Shown one piece after another: positions 44,389-54,849 of a stretch of 64,000 bases of DNA (position 1 is the stretch's first letter; each line of letters begins with the position of its first letter). Location: positions 21,462,462 through 21,526,461 of the forward strand of contig OZ020517.1 of assembly GCA_963971425.1 (NCBI GenBank), given 5' to 3'. Below the pieces are notes generated by a model that was not told the DNA's origin, ran no database searches, and was given only the letters and a program-made list of their open reading frames with translations. The stretch comes from Bryoerythrophyllum caledonicum. Its lineage: Eukaryota > Streptophyta > Bryopsida > Pottiales > Pottiaceae. The position numbers and the translations under genes were made by a program.

Positions 44389-45220
44389 GTGTCCGTTATG
44401 CACTCCCACTTCACGTCCACGAGGGTGCCGCTCAACGATCCGACCCCGAGTCTCAACATCACCCCCTCGAGTCACACGAACCCTGGTGGCACAGAACCAA
44501 CGTCGACACAGCTTATCATGAACGAGTCAATGTCACGTGATGTTTGGAACGAGATCTCAGACTTTGTCACTTATTGCAATGACGGTAAGACTTGCCTACT
44601 GCGAGGGAATGTCGTTCCAAAGGGGCAGAGGGTGGACCTCCTCCCTGCACAAGTACCGAACAATCTTCCAGTGCCCGATGTGTCGGTACTCCCAGATGAA
44701 GTCCCCGGTTGGAACATGCTTTCCACTGGCTGGATGAAGATGCTCTTTGGTTTTGCCAACGTCTTCTTGCATGACGATGGCGATCTGTTTTTGACGTTTT
44801 TTGATGACAAGGACAAGACGATGCAGATCTTTAAGGCGCCCTTCCAGGGATTCGGATTCAAGATCATGAAGGAGTGGGTCGGTGTGAACAGGCTGCCAGA
44901 AAGATCCGCTGCTGTGGCTTCTGGGACCACCAACTTGTTCAAGGTTGTGCTTCTTGTGCGTGCTAACTCTCTTCAAGGTCCAGTCAAAGCGTACCGCAAA
45001 TCAAACTTCCGTTTTCGAAAGCATTCGGCGCTTGAAGAGCTCTCACTGGATATTACTGGGAGTGATGCCATCCTCAATTTTGTGAGTAAGGAGACACTCA
45101 TTCGGACTGCTGATCAAGTGTGGCGTGGAGCAAAAGAACGTGGTCAGCACTTCTACACGTCGCTGATTCTATCTGCATCAGACGAAGGGGACGTCGTAGT
45201 TGACATTACTGCCACTACAG
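44389..45220 (+). CDS. Gene 2, exon 7: N6/N4-methyltransferase-like domain
   Basis: The exon probably starts at acceptor TTCCTACAG (about 44394). It has KGQRVDLLPAQVPNNLPVPD where family members have IDLIxxDPPYN, then MLSTGWMKMLFGFANVFLHD followed by DGDLFLTFFDD (strand and loop around the catalytic site), EELSLD.., then QHFYTSLILSASDEGDVVVD ITATT|G. The last part is the helix-GDxVxDxxxGxG block of beta-class N6/N4 DNA methyltransferases. The catalytic DPPY motif is not preserved, so activity is doubtful. The donor at 45220/45221 splits the glycine codon of motif I. Confidence 0.55.
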
Positions 45221-45296
45221 GTGCGCCTAAGAATTCCTCCGTATTTTTTTTTTCATTTTAGTCCAGCGCGTGTTCACTATGTCTGCTCTTTTTTCA

Positions 45297-45551
45297 GGAA
45301 ACTCTATTCGAGTCTGCAAGGATCACGGTCGTCACATCGTTGCGTTGGAGACCGATGCGAAGGTGTTTGAGGCCGTTCTGAAGCCTCTCACTATCCAAGT
45401 CCCTGCAATGCGCGTCGAAGACCACATGGATGTATCTAACGACGAGTCTGACCAGTTGACTCTACCCTCCGATATACCAAGTGTCATTCCAAATGCTGCC
45501 GACATGGACTTCGAGCCCCCCCCAAAGCGTGCCAAACAATCGAAGCCATAA
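45297..45551 (+). CDS. Gene 2, exon 8: end of methyltransferase-like domain
   Basis: Acceptor TTTTTTCAG joins in phase: TATTG + NSIRVCKDHGRHIVALETDA KVFEAVLKPL. GNSxRxCxxxGRHxVALExD is the SAM-binding loop plus the acidic residue at the end of strand 2 in N6/N4 methyltransferases (compare GSGTTxxAAxxxGRxxIGIExD). A tail PPPKRAKQSKP with a nuclear-type basic patch ends at TAA 45549-45551. GTAGGT right after the stop could be a 3'-UTR intron donor. Confidence 0.6.
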   Translation, partial: GNSIRVCKDHGRHIVALETDAKVFEAVLKPLTIQVPAMRVEDHMDVSNDESDQLTLPSDIPSVIPNAADMDFEPPPKRAKQSKP

Positions 45552-45649
45552 GTAGGTGAAACTCAACAGTACCTTTAGCAAGAACGTTATTGCTGTCATA
45601 ATTTTCTTCTTTATCTCGGCATCGGTTTTCATAGACTCTTCTTTTGACT

Positions 45650-45880
45650 GCAGACGTCATTTCTCTGTAACTCAAAGTCCCGAACGTTTTCCTATCTTGC
45701 CCGTATACGCGCGGGATATGGCCAATGCATTAGCAGCTTTCAATTCTTCACCTGCTTCTCGTCATAGAAGGCAGCGTTTTAATCCAGAAGTATATAAATT
45801 TCTAGACATTCAGGGTGAGGAAGACAATGACTTGGACACTCTCTTTGGATCAGATAAATGCTCTGCAAGCGGTTCTTAGC
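45650..45880 (+). other. Small open stretch after gene 2
   Basis: An acceptor-like TTTGACTGCAG at 45653 is followed by an open frame (RFPILPVYARDMANALAAFN, then HRRQRFNPEVYKFLDIQGEE, then LDTLFGSDKCSASGS) and TAG. It may be a 3'-UTR or alternative last exon of gene 2. No domain is seen. Confidence 0.3.
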
Positions 45881-47341
45881 GTCGTGGTTATTAAAAACAT
45901 ACTAGCGTTGCATCATTAAGAGATTTCATAGATTTTTGGGAGATTGCAACAACAGTCTATAATTTTTGGACAAAACATAGTCCATATTTTCTTAATTATG
46001 GAATCAAAACAATTTTGCGTCAAGGAGGTGTTTAAAATCACACAAGTAACACTCTAATTTTTTGAAATCTTCATTTCATATAGAAAGTTCATTGGAAATG
46101 GTGAACATAAAGATGATCATTATTTCTATACGTAGGATGAATGAATTAACAAAATAGTGCAAAAAGTTGTAAAAATTTCTTTCTAATTTAGGTGGATGAA
46201 TATGCAATCGCAACAGGCACCCGACCCAATTACACACCAAACCTTAAATTTCATTCAGTGTCTTGTCCACGTCGATGCTTATCCGAGGTTTAGGGTGGAA
46301 TCATAAGATATAATAGTTCAACCCTAACCTGATATCCAAAAACTTAAGCTCGAAGACTTCTAAATGCGCAACACTAATTGTGTATCAACCATTAACAACC
46401 ATGTTGCACCTATGACATCACTACTAGAAGTTCAAGAATAATCAATTGGCCGTTTGCTTCTATGATTAGTTGTAGATTGGCAATTTATAACTAAACAAAG
46501 GGGCAATACCAAAGCTCTCCAACTCTAATTTTGGAAACGTGCACACTTAGTATTATTGTTGTAAGATTTGAATTATTGTCAATGTTCTAATTTCCCACTC
46601 ATGTTTCTGATCATTCTGCCAACATCAACTGTCATCATAGGAGAATGCCATGGTGGCTGATGACATGGAATTCAATATACACGGAATTTGATTACAGAGA
46701 GATAGCATTCTGTACGAAAGTGCAGCAAGAGAGGTTCTAGGTTTGTTAAATAATCGGGCTTGACTAGTCAATTGGCGGATTTGGCTCTGCTTCAAATGAT
46801 TAAGGTGACGCTATACCATCGATTTATAGTTTCCCCACGCCGTCAATCTCCCCACACTCGAGTCATGGCTTTTAATTAAGCCCACCATAACCATCTAATT
46901 CACCATTAATTGTACCTTTCTAGCTCGCGGCCAAAGTCCCTACTCATGACCGGCTTGATTATCAATTGACGCCCCATGATTGTGTACAACCGTGATGGAA
47001 TTTTTCGTGCACGCGGCATTTGCCATGACACACTTAGAGCACTTCTAATGATTCATGTACAACGTTGATGGGATGTCTCAAGCTCGCGGCCATTGCCCTC
47101 ACACACGTTAGTACAATCATGATGAAGTTTTTCAAGCACGCCGTCACTCTTGCTTTGAAGGGGATGTTCTAGTGAGAAATTATGAGAGCTTAGATTAATT
47201 ATGACTGGTTTGCATGTCGGTGTGTATAAATTGAAAGATCGGAATGGCTAATTCATCTTTTAATTTGCGAGGAGTTTTGAGTTGTTAGTGAAGATGATAG
47301 AGACTCGCCATATGGCTCGTGTTCGTTGAGAGAGAGAGGCT
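45881..47341. repeat. Gene-free stretch with diverged repeats
   Basis: 46480-46700 shares an unknown repeat with 25.33-25.62 kb. At 46985-47150 a unit of about 60 bp (GTACAACNNTGATGG..TTTNNCAAGCNCGCNG..CAT/ACT..GCC) occurs three times in degenerate form. No gene is seen until 47342. Confidence 0.45.
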
Positions 47342-47800
47342 ATGGATTTGCAGCTTCAAGCCGAGGACTTTAGCAATGTGGGTGGTGTGAAGGAGGAAGG
47401 GGACAACATATCGACAACCAACGTTGATGTAGTTTCTGCCGGATTCCGTAGTCACAAGGACTTGATGGCTCCCGGATTCGATTGCACCGACATGTTTGAC
47501 GTTTTTAACGACAAGGGTGTAGATTACTTTGGTTACTGTCGTGAGTATTCCAACGACGAGTGTGTCGGTGGCAGTGTTATGCGCGAAGCAGAGGACCACT
47601 GGCGATCGGAGATGGATGTGGTGGAGTCTTCCAACGTGGAGTTTGGCGATGTCAATGCGAATCTCGAAGAGGACCTGACATTCGATTCGGATCAAGCAGA
47701 GTCATCTGACGATGGGCGTGCATTCACGTGTGGTGGTTGCGATACTGGCTCTGATGTAGACTCTGATATGTATGCGCCGTCTTTCTTGAAGGACCACTAG
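47342..47800 (+). CDS. Small acidic protein of unknown function (152 aa)
   Basis: The ATG at 47342 opens MDLQLQAEDFSNVGGVKEEG and the frame ends SDMYAPSFLKDH at TAG. It is rich in Asp and Glu with several Cys (YFGYCREYSNDECVGG; FTCGGCDTGSDVDSD), and has no signal peptide or membrane segment. A promoter-like TATAAA-type motif (GTATAAATTG at 47223) lies 120 bp upstream. I recognise no family; the codon texture looks real, so it may be a lineage-specific gene or an acidic transposon accessory protein. Confidence 0.4.
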   Translation: MDLQLQAEDFSNVGGVKEEGDNISTTNVDVVSAGFRSHKDLMAPGFDCTDMFDVFNDKGVDYFGYCREYSNDECVGGSVMREAEDHWRSEMDVVESSNVEFGDVNANLEEDLTFDSDQAESSDDGRAFTCGGCDTGSDVDSDMYAPSFLKDH

Positions 47801-48187
47801 ATAGTTTGCAGAGTACTCTATCATCTGAGTAAAGATGTTTATAGTTGCCTTCCAGACCTGTATATGATTCGTATATGGCAATTTGAAATTTGTTCGTTCT
47901 TTGCTACTTGATGTTTTCAAATTTTCAATTGCACTTGAGATCATGATGGTGCAGCTATTTTATTGCCCCGGACTCACCTTTTAGAGTCATGAGTTGATAG
48001 CCGCAACTCACCTTTCAAATGCTTGTTGGATCAATCACTAGTCCACTTAGTTTCGTGGAGAGGTATATTTGCCGCTAGTTCGTTGAGAGGTGTATTTGTC
48101 ATAAGTTGATGTGCCGCTAGTTCTCGTGTTCTACCGATCGCGGCGGTGGACACTTCTTTTCGTTTGTTGGTGAAGCTCTTGGACGAC

Positions 48188-48224
48188 ATGCCTTCTACCG
48201 CCATGGAAGCTCTCGCAAACCGAG
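48188..48224 (+). CDS. Gene 3, exon 1
   Basis: ATG at 48188 gives MPSTAMEALANR and a donor GAG|GTGAGT in phase 1. Joined to 50602 it continues DPSVDSRLNALLISGLEDD without a break, which supports the model. The following intron (about 2.38 kb) is packed with palindromes and a CACTA insertion. Confidence 0.55.
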
Positions 48225-48361
48225 GTGAGTTTCAGGAGTTGCACTTTGTGGTCTTGAAAATCTTGTTTTTTGTTGTAATCTTGTTCGCCGTTGTTTTTTT
48301 TTTTTTTTGGTGGTTTGCGGCATTGTCTTTGGAGATGCATCTTTGCCATGGAGTTCGATGA

Positions 48362-48387
48362 GTACCCTCTCGTTTCCGAGAGGGTAC
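48362..48387. repeat. GTACCCTCTC hairpin in gene 3 intron
   Basis: Arms GTACCCTCTC / GAGAGGGTAC, ten perfect pairs, around GTTTCC. It is the same hairpin as at 34581 and the core of the gene 2 array. Confidence 0.85.
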
Positions 48388-48407
48388 ACATTGAAGCTCC
48401 AGAACAA

Positions 48408-48568
48408 GTGCTCTTGACGCAACTCCGTCGATGGAGTTGCATCCAAAGCATGGCTTGCCCTGAATGCAACGCCATTGACGGAGTTGCTTCGAGAACGCCT
48501 GCCCTAGAACTCATGGAAGTTCCAGGGCAAGCATCCCGAATGCACTCCGTCAGTGGAGTTGCATCCAG
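48408..48568. repeat. TTGCATCC/GGATGCAA palindrome array, left part
   Basis: Repeats of GGAGTTGCATCCA and TGCCCTGAATGCAA alternate in both orientations (for example GATGGAGTTGCATCCAAAGC then CTTGCCCTGAATGCAACGCC). The array is cut at CAG 48566-48568 by the CACTA element and resumes at 49848. Confidence 0.75.
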
Positions 48569-49847
48569 CACTATAAGAAACCCGTGTTTTTTGTGACAGG
48601 GCAAGTAACGTGCAATTATGTTTTGTGCAGCATTCGGCACGTCAACGTTGACGTCCAAAAAAATCCGTTATAATTGACATGCGAAAAATATGCCAAAATC
48701 TCAAAAAACAGGCCCACGTTTTTTAAAACGTCACAAAAACTTGGGGGTTGAAGGTGTTAAAAATCTGCCATGTGGCTGCCACGTCGCGTCCACGTCATCG
48801 CCACATGGACGGGCAGTGCCACATCCCCAACTTTTTCATCCGGGCCCTTGGTAATGTGGCCCATGATGTGGCACATGACGTGGCATACGATTGTGACTAG
48901 GCTTGCATACGTGGACCCGCCATTTTATGACGTGGCACCTTTAAAATATGACGTGTCACTTTTTTAAATATGACGTGGCATGACCAATCAGCATAGTTTA
49001 ATACAATAATTAATTGTGGACAGTGTAAATTGGGACGTCATTTCTAACGCGGAATGTTTTTTGTGACATTCGTTGTGACGTTTTCTGTGACGTTCATTGA
49101 GATGGAGGTCACCAAAAGCAAGTGCCATGTCACCAAAAAGAAGCGCCATGTCATCAAAAAGTACCGTATCACTTTAAGTTTCAAGGGTAATTCAAATTCA
49201 TCCAAATAGATGGATGAAAGTGAATCACTCTTGATTCAAGTGTGATGAGATAGGAGAGAAGGCCTTACATATATATACAATGGGATGCACAAGTGGTGAC
49301 AATCCATATGGGATTATTGGATTTGTCATGGTGTTAGCCTCGTGTTAGCATAAACATTAAAATGTCACAGTAGACGTCCATCCGGACGTCTGTTCCAACA
49401 TCCTCTTTGCCTACGTGGCTCAAACATGTTTTTTGTGATGTCAGTAACGACATCCACGTTTTTTGTGATGTCAGTAACTACATCCACGTTTTTATTTTTG
49501 TAGGGGTCAGCCGATCTCCACTGTGTTTTAACCGTTGGGTAGTGTTTTACGGGAGGTTGCAGTAACAATCTCGAAATTACTCACAGTGAAGCTGAAACCC
49601 CCCTGTCGACGTGGCATTGTCACCTTTCTGAGGACGTTGTCTAAAACATGACTATGTTCACTAGGACGTCCCACAAAACAAATACGTTTATACTAACATC
49701 TCTGCGTTTTTCCGCCAATTTTTCCATGTTTGGTGCAACATCCACCAGAATCCGAGAGCCCAAGGCTCGGCCCGTTCGCAAAAACATGTTTTGAAAAACA
49801 CACTTGATCACAGCTAACGTCACAAAAATCACGGGTTTCTTATAGTG
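48569..49847. mobile_element. Non-autonomous CACTA (En/Spm) element, 1,279 bp
   Basis: The ends are CACTATAAGAAACCCGTG and its inverted copy, the canonical CACTA terminus of plant En/Spm elements. The 3-bp target duplication CAG flanks it (48566-48568 and 49848-49850). The interior has no transposase; it holds repeated TTTTTTGTGATGTCAGTAAC and GTGACGTTN-type subterminal motifs in both orientations. It inserted into the middle of a palindrome array, so it is younger than the array. Confidence 0.93.
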
Positions 49848-50430
49848 CAGGGCAAGCCATTCCTTGGATGCAAGTCTATGGAGTTGCATCCAGGGCATGC
49901 CTTTCCCTGAATGCAACTCCATTGACGGAGTTGCTTCAAGAGCGCTTGCCTTGGAAGTCATGGAAGTTCCAGGGCAAGCGCCCTGAAAGCAAGTCCATGG
50001 AGTTGCATCCACGGCATGGCTTGCCCTGGATCCAACTCCCTGGACTTGCTTTCAGGGCGCTTGCCCTGGATGCAACTCCTTGGAGTTGGATTCTGGGCAC
50101 GGCTTGCCCTGGAGGCAACTCCATGAACTTGCATCCAAGGCATGGCTTGCCCTGGATGCAACTCCATGGAGTTGCATTTTTGGCAAGCACCTCGAATGCC
50201 ACTCCAAGAAGTTGCATTCAGGGCATGGCTTGCCCTGAATGCAACTTCATTGTCAGTGTTGTTTTCGGGATGTTTGCCCTGGATCTTAGTTGAGTACCTT
50301 CTCGTTTCCGAGAGGGTACTTACTGTACCTCCAAAGCATGGGCCTGGAGAAACTGTCAATGTTGTTGCATTCAGGGCATTGCTTGCCCTGAATGCAACCT
50401 CAGTGATACAGTTTCTCCACGACTCTTGAC
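49848..50430. repeat. TTGCATCC/GGATGCAA palindrome array, right part
   Basis: About a dozen units of 35-42 bp alternate GGAGTTGCATCCAGGGCA and its complement, giving two kinds of dyad centre (ACTCCATGGAGT and GGCATGGCTTGCC). Substitutions are often matched on the partner arm. The array ends near GAATGCAACCTCAGTG at 50405. Confidence 0.8.
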
Positions 50431-50471
50431 CTGTAGCTACAGTGAGTACCCTCTCGGAAACGAGAGCGTAC
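50294..50471. repeat. Inverted pair of GTACCCTCTC hairpins at the end of the gene 3 intron array
   Basis: 50294-50319 has arms GTACCTTCTC / GAGAGGGTAC around GTTTCC. 50446-50471 has GTACCCTCTC / GAGAGCGTAC around GGAAAC. The pair faces each other, as at 34.58 and 34.80 kb, and the right member carries the same GAGCGTAC variant. Confidence 0.8.
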
Positions 50472-50601
50472 TCTCTCATTCATTGCAATCACCTTGGATG
50501 TGACTCTTGTTATTTCTTTTTAATTTCAAAGTTTCTGTTCAGTTCCTAATTGTTTTGAGTTCTCATAGTGCTGAACTGTCTCTAATGTTTTTGTTTGTCA
50601 G

Positions 50602-51146
50602 ACCCTAGCGTGGATTCCAGGTTGAATGCCTTGCTGATCTCGGGCTTGGAGGACGATGTTGTCTTCGGATGCATTTGGCCACGCATCGCTAGGTCAGTGC
50701 ACATGATCAACCACCGCACTCCTGATTCGGGCATCCGCGATGTTGTTGATTGCATTTACTCCATTCGGCAGCTCAGTGCCCGATGGTGGTCACTGGTTGA
50801 GGGTTCTTTGGAGGTCACAACGGTGAGAGCTTCGCTACACATGGCTCTGGTTTATGGTGGCCGTGGACATGGCCCTGGATCTCGAGACATTTGGATTCCT
50901 CACTTTCGGCGGAGTTTTAATCGCAATCTTCTATTGTTGGGTGCACGGACGGTTATTCCATTGCCTTTTGATGCAGCGCTGCTTCGACCAGTGCGGACGC
51001 TGTCGGCATTTCAGCTTCACCAATTGATCGTCATGTTACGGAGGGCTGTTCGTCGCAACGAACGGAACGGCCAGCCGCCAGTTTTATTTGGCAGCACAAA
51101 TGTATGGCAACCACTTATGCGTTTGGACATTGATGTTGAGTACTAG
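50602..51146 (+). CDS. Gene 3, exon 2: unknown protein (193 aa in all)
   Basis: Acceptor TTTGTTTGTCAG joins exon 1 in phase. The protein reads DPSVDSRLNALLISGLEDDV, VFGCIWPRIARSVHMINHRT, DCIYSIRQLSARWWSLVEGS and ends NVWQPLMRLDIDVEY at TAG 51144-51146. The N-terminal L-x-x-L-x-D-D-V-x-x-x-C-I-W-P-R part faintly resembles an F-box helix, which would make it a ubiquitin-ligase adaptor, but the second half has no kelch or LRR repeats. The frame is clean and the splice phase agrees, so I believe it is a real gene. Confidence 0.6.
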
Positions 51147-52512
51147 TCTTAGTGCCAAGTTAGAGTGAATTTTGACATTCCATTTTTGTTTACTGGTTTC
51201 AGAACTTCATATTTTTTATAACGGCTTTTTATTTTTCGTTAACAATGACGTCAGCACTTTTTTTTGCACTCAGTTCTTTTGATAATAGTTCACGATGACA
51301 TCAGCCCTAATTTTTATATAGTAACCGAAAAAAAAAATATTGGCCTATATAAAGATTTTTTTTTAAAAAGACCACGGTAATAGGGCCCCTTTAATGCAAT
51401 TTGTGCACATGGAATGTATGATTCTCCGGTCTCTTTTTCTGCTCACCGCTCTCCGCTCACATACGAGCTTTTTCCCACCTCCTACTCTCATAGTACACCT
51501 CGCCCATCCTCCCATCTCTTGCTATTTTCTCCCCAGTCTCCTAGTATACTTCCTATCCACACTAACGTACACATTTCCACTCACCTCACCATACTACAAT
51601 ACTATAGTCGAGACCTCCTATAGTATAGTAAATTTTGTTCACCTTCCACCCTACATTTGTTTTTATTACAAGTTTATACTACCCTATTCACTAAGATACA
51701 TGTTGTCAAATATTTCTACTACTATACCAATATCTATCTCCTCCCATACATATTGCACTATCCCATTCTATATCTTACTAAACATCTATTGCCTAAATAC
51801 CTTGAATAGAGTAGTTATATTCCTCTTATCTCTAAAACCTCAAATTGCTATTAGACACTTTATTGACTACATATTTGCTACAAACACATCTAGAAACGAA
51901 CTAAGAGAGGCACATATTACTCACAATCTATGGATTAATGTACACCTCCACTGTTTAGGCTATTACACTACAATTACGTACATGTATGCCTATTACAAAA
52001 ACTCTTGTAACACACACTTCCTTCGGGAGAATACATACCAACCACATAAACCACAGATCAATACAAAACAAACACATAGAATCTGGAAAGATATCTCTAC
52101 TTCAAACATATACAATACAAACAAAAAATCATACCACTCCACATTTACCAACAACATACAACCACTTACATCTCCTTTGCTACAAACAAATCCCTCTACA
52201 AACAAAAACAAAAAAATATATACACATAAACATGCACAATGACATACAAGAACCTACCAACCCAAAATACCACATACACAAATACACCACAAATACATAC
52301 AACATTCGAGATAATTGCACCATAACCACTAAAACAATAATGAACATAACAAATAACAAAAAATTTACTATCCACATACAAAACACAAACATCCACCCCC
52401 CCAAAACAAAAAAGAAGATAATAACACAATAAAGTTCCAAAAAAATACACAAATTACAAACACTTTAAAATACAACACTAAACACACATATCACAAATTA
52501 CTACTACTCCTA

Positions 52513-52542
52513 GGAGGAGACATCGAAACCAACCCAGGACCC
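52513..52542 (+). other. 2A-like ribosome-skipping motif (GGDIETNPGP)
   Basis: In the frame of the ORF that follows, the codons read LLLLLGGDIETNPGP and then Met at 52543. D-x-E-x-N-P-G-P preceded by a Leu-rich helix is the full 2A consensus, at which ribosomes release the upstream chain at Gly-Pro and go on translating. The same frame is open for about 50 codons upstream (from 52357). So in the intact ancestor the upstream part and the endonuclease/RT part may have been made from one frame and separated here. Confidence 0.8.
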
Positions 52543-53151
52543 ATGCCTAATATATTAAAAAGACACCCTACATCACAGAAGAAAAATGCCAAAATATACT
52601 TCATACCGAACATCATAAAACTCCAACCGAAATACACACACATTACAAAATCCTTCGCACCTCTCCTCAAAAACACACATATACTACACCATATACAAAA
52701 CACTATATACCCAAACATTGCCCAATACATACAACAACAAAATATGCACCCACGACCTCACATCCTATATGCCCTAGTAGTCACTACTCATCCACACATA
52801 AATGAATGCAACCATCTCCTAAATCCACAAAACTTAGACACAATCACATGGACAAATACACTACTACAAACCCTACTAAACTTACAAAACCCACCAGAAA
52901 GACATATTCACACTACGCACCCTTATATAAAGTTCCTTGAAGACAACCAAAACATTATAAACCATGAGAACTCAATACACAAGACCCTATATGACTTCTT
53001 ACATAGTCAACTCACGCCTCCCTCTAATGAAACAATAAAACTCAAATTCCCTTACCTCCCTAACAAACTTATCAACGAACTACAAAAATGCCTAGACCCT
53101 ATACCAGAATACACTCGCCCACCACCACCACCTCCCTACATCCCCCCATAA
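52543..53151 (+). CDS. LINE A segment between 2A and endonuclease
   Basis: 202 codons begin MPNILKRHPTSQKKNAKIYF and end in EYTRPPPPPPYIPP. The text is helical with many Asn, Ile, Thr and His codons forced by the A/C-rich composition. No domain is recognised. It is in the same frame as the endonuclease, separated from it by a stop and about 90 bp. Confidence 0.6.
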   Translation: MPNILKRHPTSQKKNAKIYFIPNIIKLQPKYTHITKSFAPLLKNTHILHHIQNTIYPNIAQYIQQQNMHPRPHILYALVVTTHPHINECNHLLNPQNLDTITWTNTLLQTLLNLQNPPERHIHTTHPYIKFLEDNQNIINHENSIHKTLYDFLHSQLTPPSNETIKLKFPYLPNKLINELQKCLDPIPEYTRPPPPPPYIPP

Positions 53152-53189
53152 AATCAAAACATCAGATTAAATCAAGAAGATACATACAT

Positions 53190-54279
53190 AATCACATAGA
53201 ATGCCTCCTCTCTAAACACTGCCCTACCTAGCTTACAAACTTTGGTCACACACACAGCCACACCACCGGCCCTCATAGTTATACAAGAAACAAAATTATC
53301 CGCCACAAAGTCTACAAAATATATACAAAATATATTTCCAAACAACAAACTCATCTTTAACAATACACATGCACTTACAAGATGTATTCAACAACGAAGG
53401 CCATACACACCGGACCGAGGAGGCCTACTTACACTAATACACAAGAAATATGCCTTCCCGGGCAACATCAACAAAATCCCCACCCCAATGCACATATCAC
53501 CTTATATTCAAATAATAAAAATCACTAACCATCCACTACAACCATGGCTAATCTTTCACATGTATATGCCATCCCATCCCGAAGACACTAGATATGTCAT
53601 TGACATACAAAACACTATTACATCTCAAATTAATAATAACCCCAACCATATATACCTATTATGTGGAGACTTCAACAGAGACATAGCACTAATCGGTCGC
53701 CAAAATGGAAATCACAACACCCCACCTCAAAACATTGATTACCAATGGCGCCGCTTCATAGAAAACCTAAAGTTCTCTTACATCAATACTGATACACAAT
53801 TCTCTAGACAAGGAGGCTATAATTATAGTGATTGGAGCCTAATAGATGGATTCTATATAAATACCAACAACAACACACAATACACCTCTACAACAAACAA
53901 AGATGATATTCTCAACTCAGACTACTCACCTATTCGATTGCACATCCCTAACAACACATTAATTAATAGAACTCCCACACCACCAAACAATGACACTATA
54001 CGCATACTCAACCCTATACCAAAAGATAATATAGAAAATTTCAACACAAATTTTTTTGAAGAAAACTCCATACAAATAGACTCCCTCACAAATACTCTTG
54101 AAAATAATAATCAACTATCACAAATACAATGGCAAGAAGCATGCCACACCCTAAACAAACTCATCAATAAAATCTCCAACACAATAGAACAAACCTATAA
54201 AGCCCACCCAATACCTCAAATGACAAATAGAACCTCTCAACAAGGTGGTTATTTACCCCGCAAACTTTCTAAAGCTTAG
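53190..54279 (+). pseudogene. LINE A AP-like endonuclease (EEP family)
   Basis: Motifs are in order: NASSLNTALPSL, ALIVIQETKLS (catalytic Glu, 53284), FHMYMPSHPED, IYLLCGDFNRDI (about 53650), SLIDGFYI and NSDYSPIRLHIP (about 53917). In active LINE endonucleases the last is SDHxP; here His is Tyr. A TAG replaces the Trp expected before NASS. The enzyme nicks target DNA for target-primed reverse transcription. The C-terminal 100 codons lead towards the RT. Confidence 0.8.
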
Positions 54280-54849
54280 AAACAACACCTAACTACATAC
54301 CATATTATACGAAAAACCATTAGAATTGTTAAAAATAACCCTCAATGGTGTAATCACCCCATATGCAACGAACTACTAACTATACAACACACCTAAATCC
54401 CTAACCCACCACCTTCGGACCTACCTCACGATACGTGGATAAAAGATATAGCAATTATTGCAAAAAATGCCAACATACAAGCCCGCAAAATTACCTCAAA
54501 ACACACCAAAGATAACATTAGAAAAGCCACTTCAAAATATAGACAACTACACAAAATTAGCCCCAAAAAAATTAACAGGAAAGTCTTTAAAAACCTTGAG
54601 TTTCCACCACTAGATTGTATCAAAGATCAATACAACAATATTCTAACTAGCCGAGAAGACATTGCGAATGAAATATTCAACCAGCAAACAAAAAGTAATA
54701 GACCAACAGTACCAACATGTAATTACCAACCACAACACTCACTTGAATGTGCATGTGCAATACGCTAATATCCATGGCATGACCTTGATGGATTCACCCT
54801 TGACAAACGAGGCGAGCCAGAAATCTCACTACATAAATACTTTAATACA

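Noticed and set aside
572-45551. Bacterial or phage contamination as the source of the ParB/MTase-like genes
   Set aside because: Both genes are split by GT..AG introns with good acceptors and in-phase joins, and are embedded in plant transposons.
51394-52242. A 282-codon membrane protein at the start of LINE A
   Set aside because: The hydrophobic look comes from T/C/A-rich composition. No conserved motif is seen and it lies in the element's 5' region, so I do not call it a gene.
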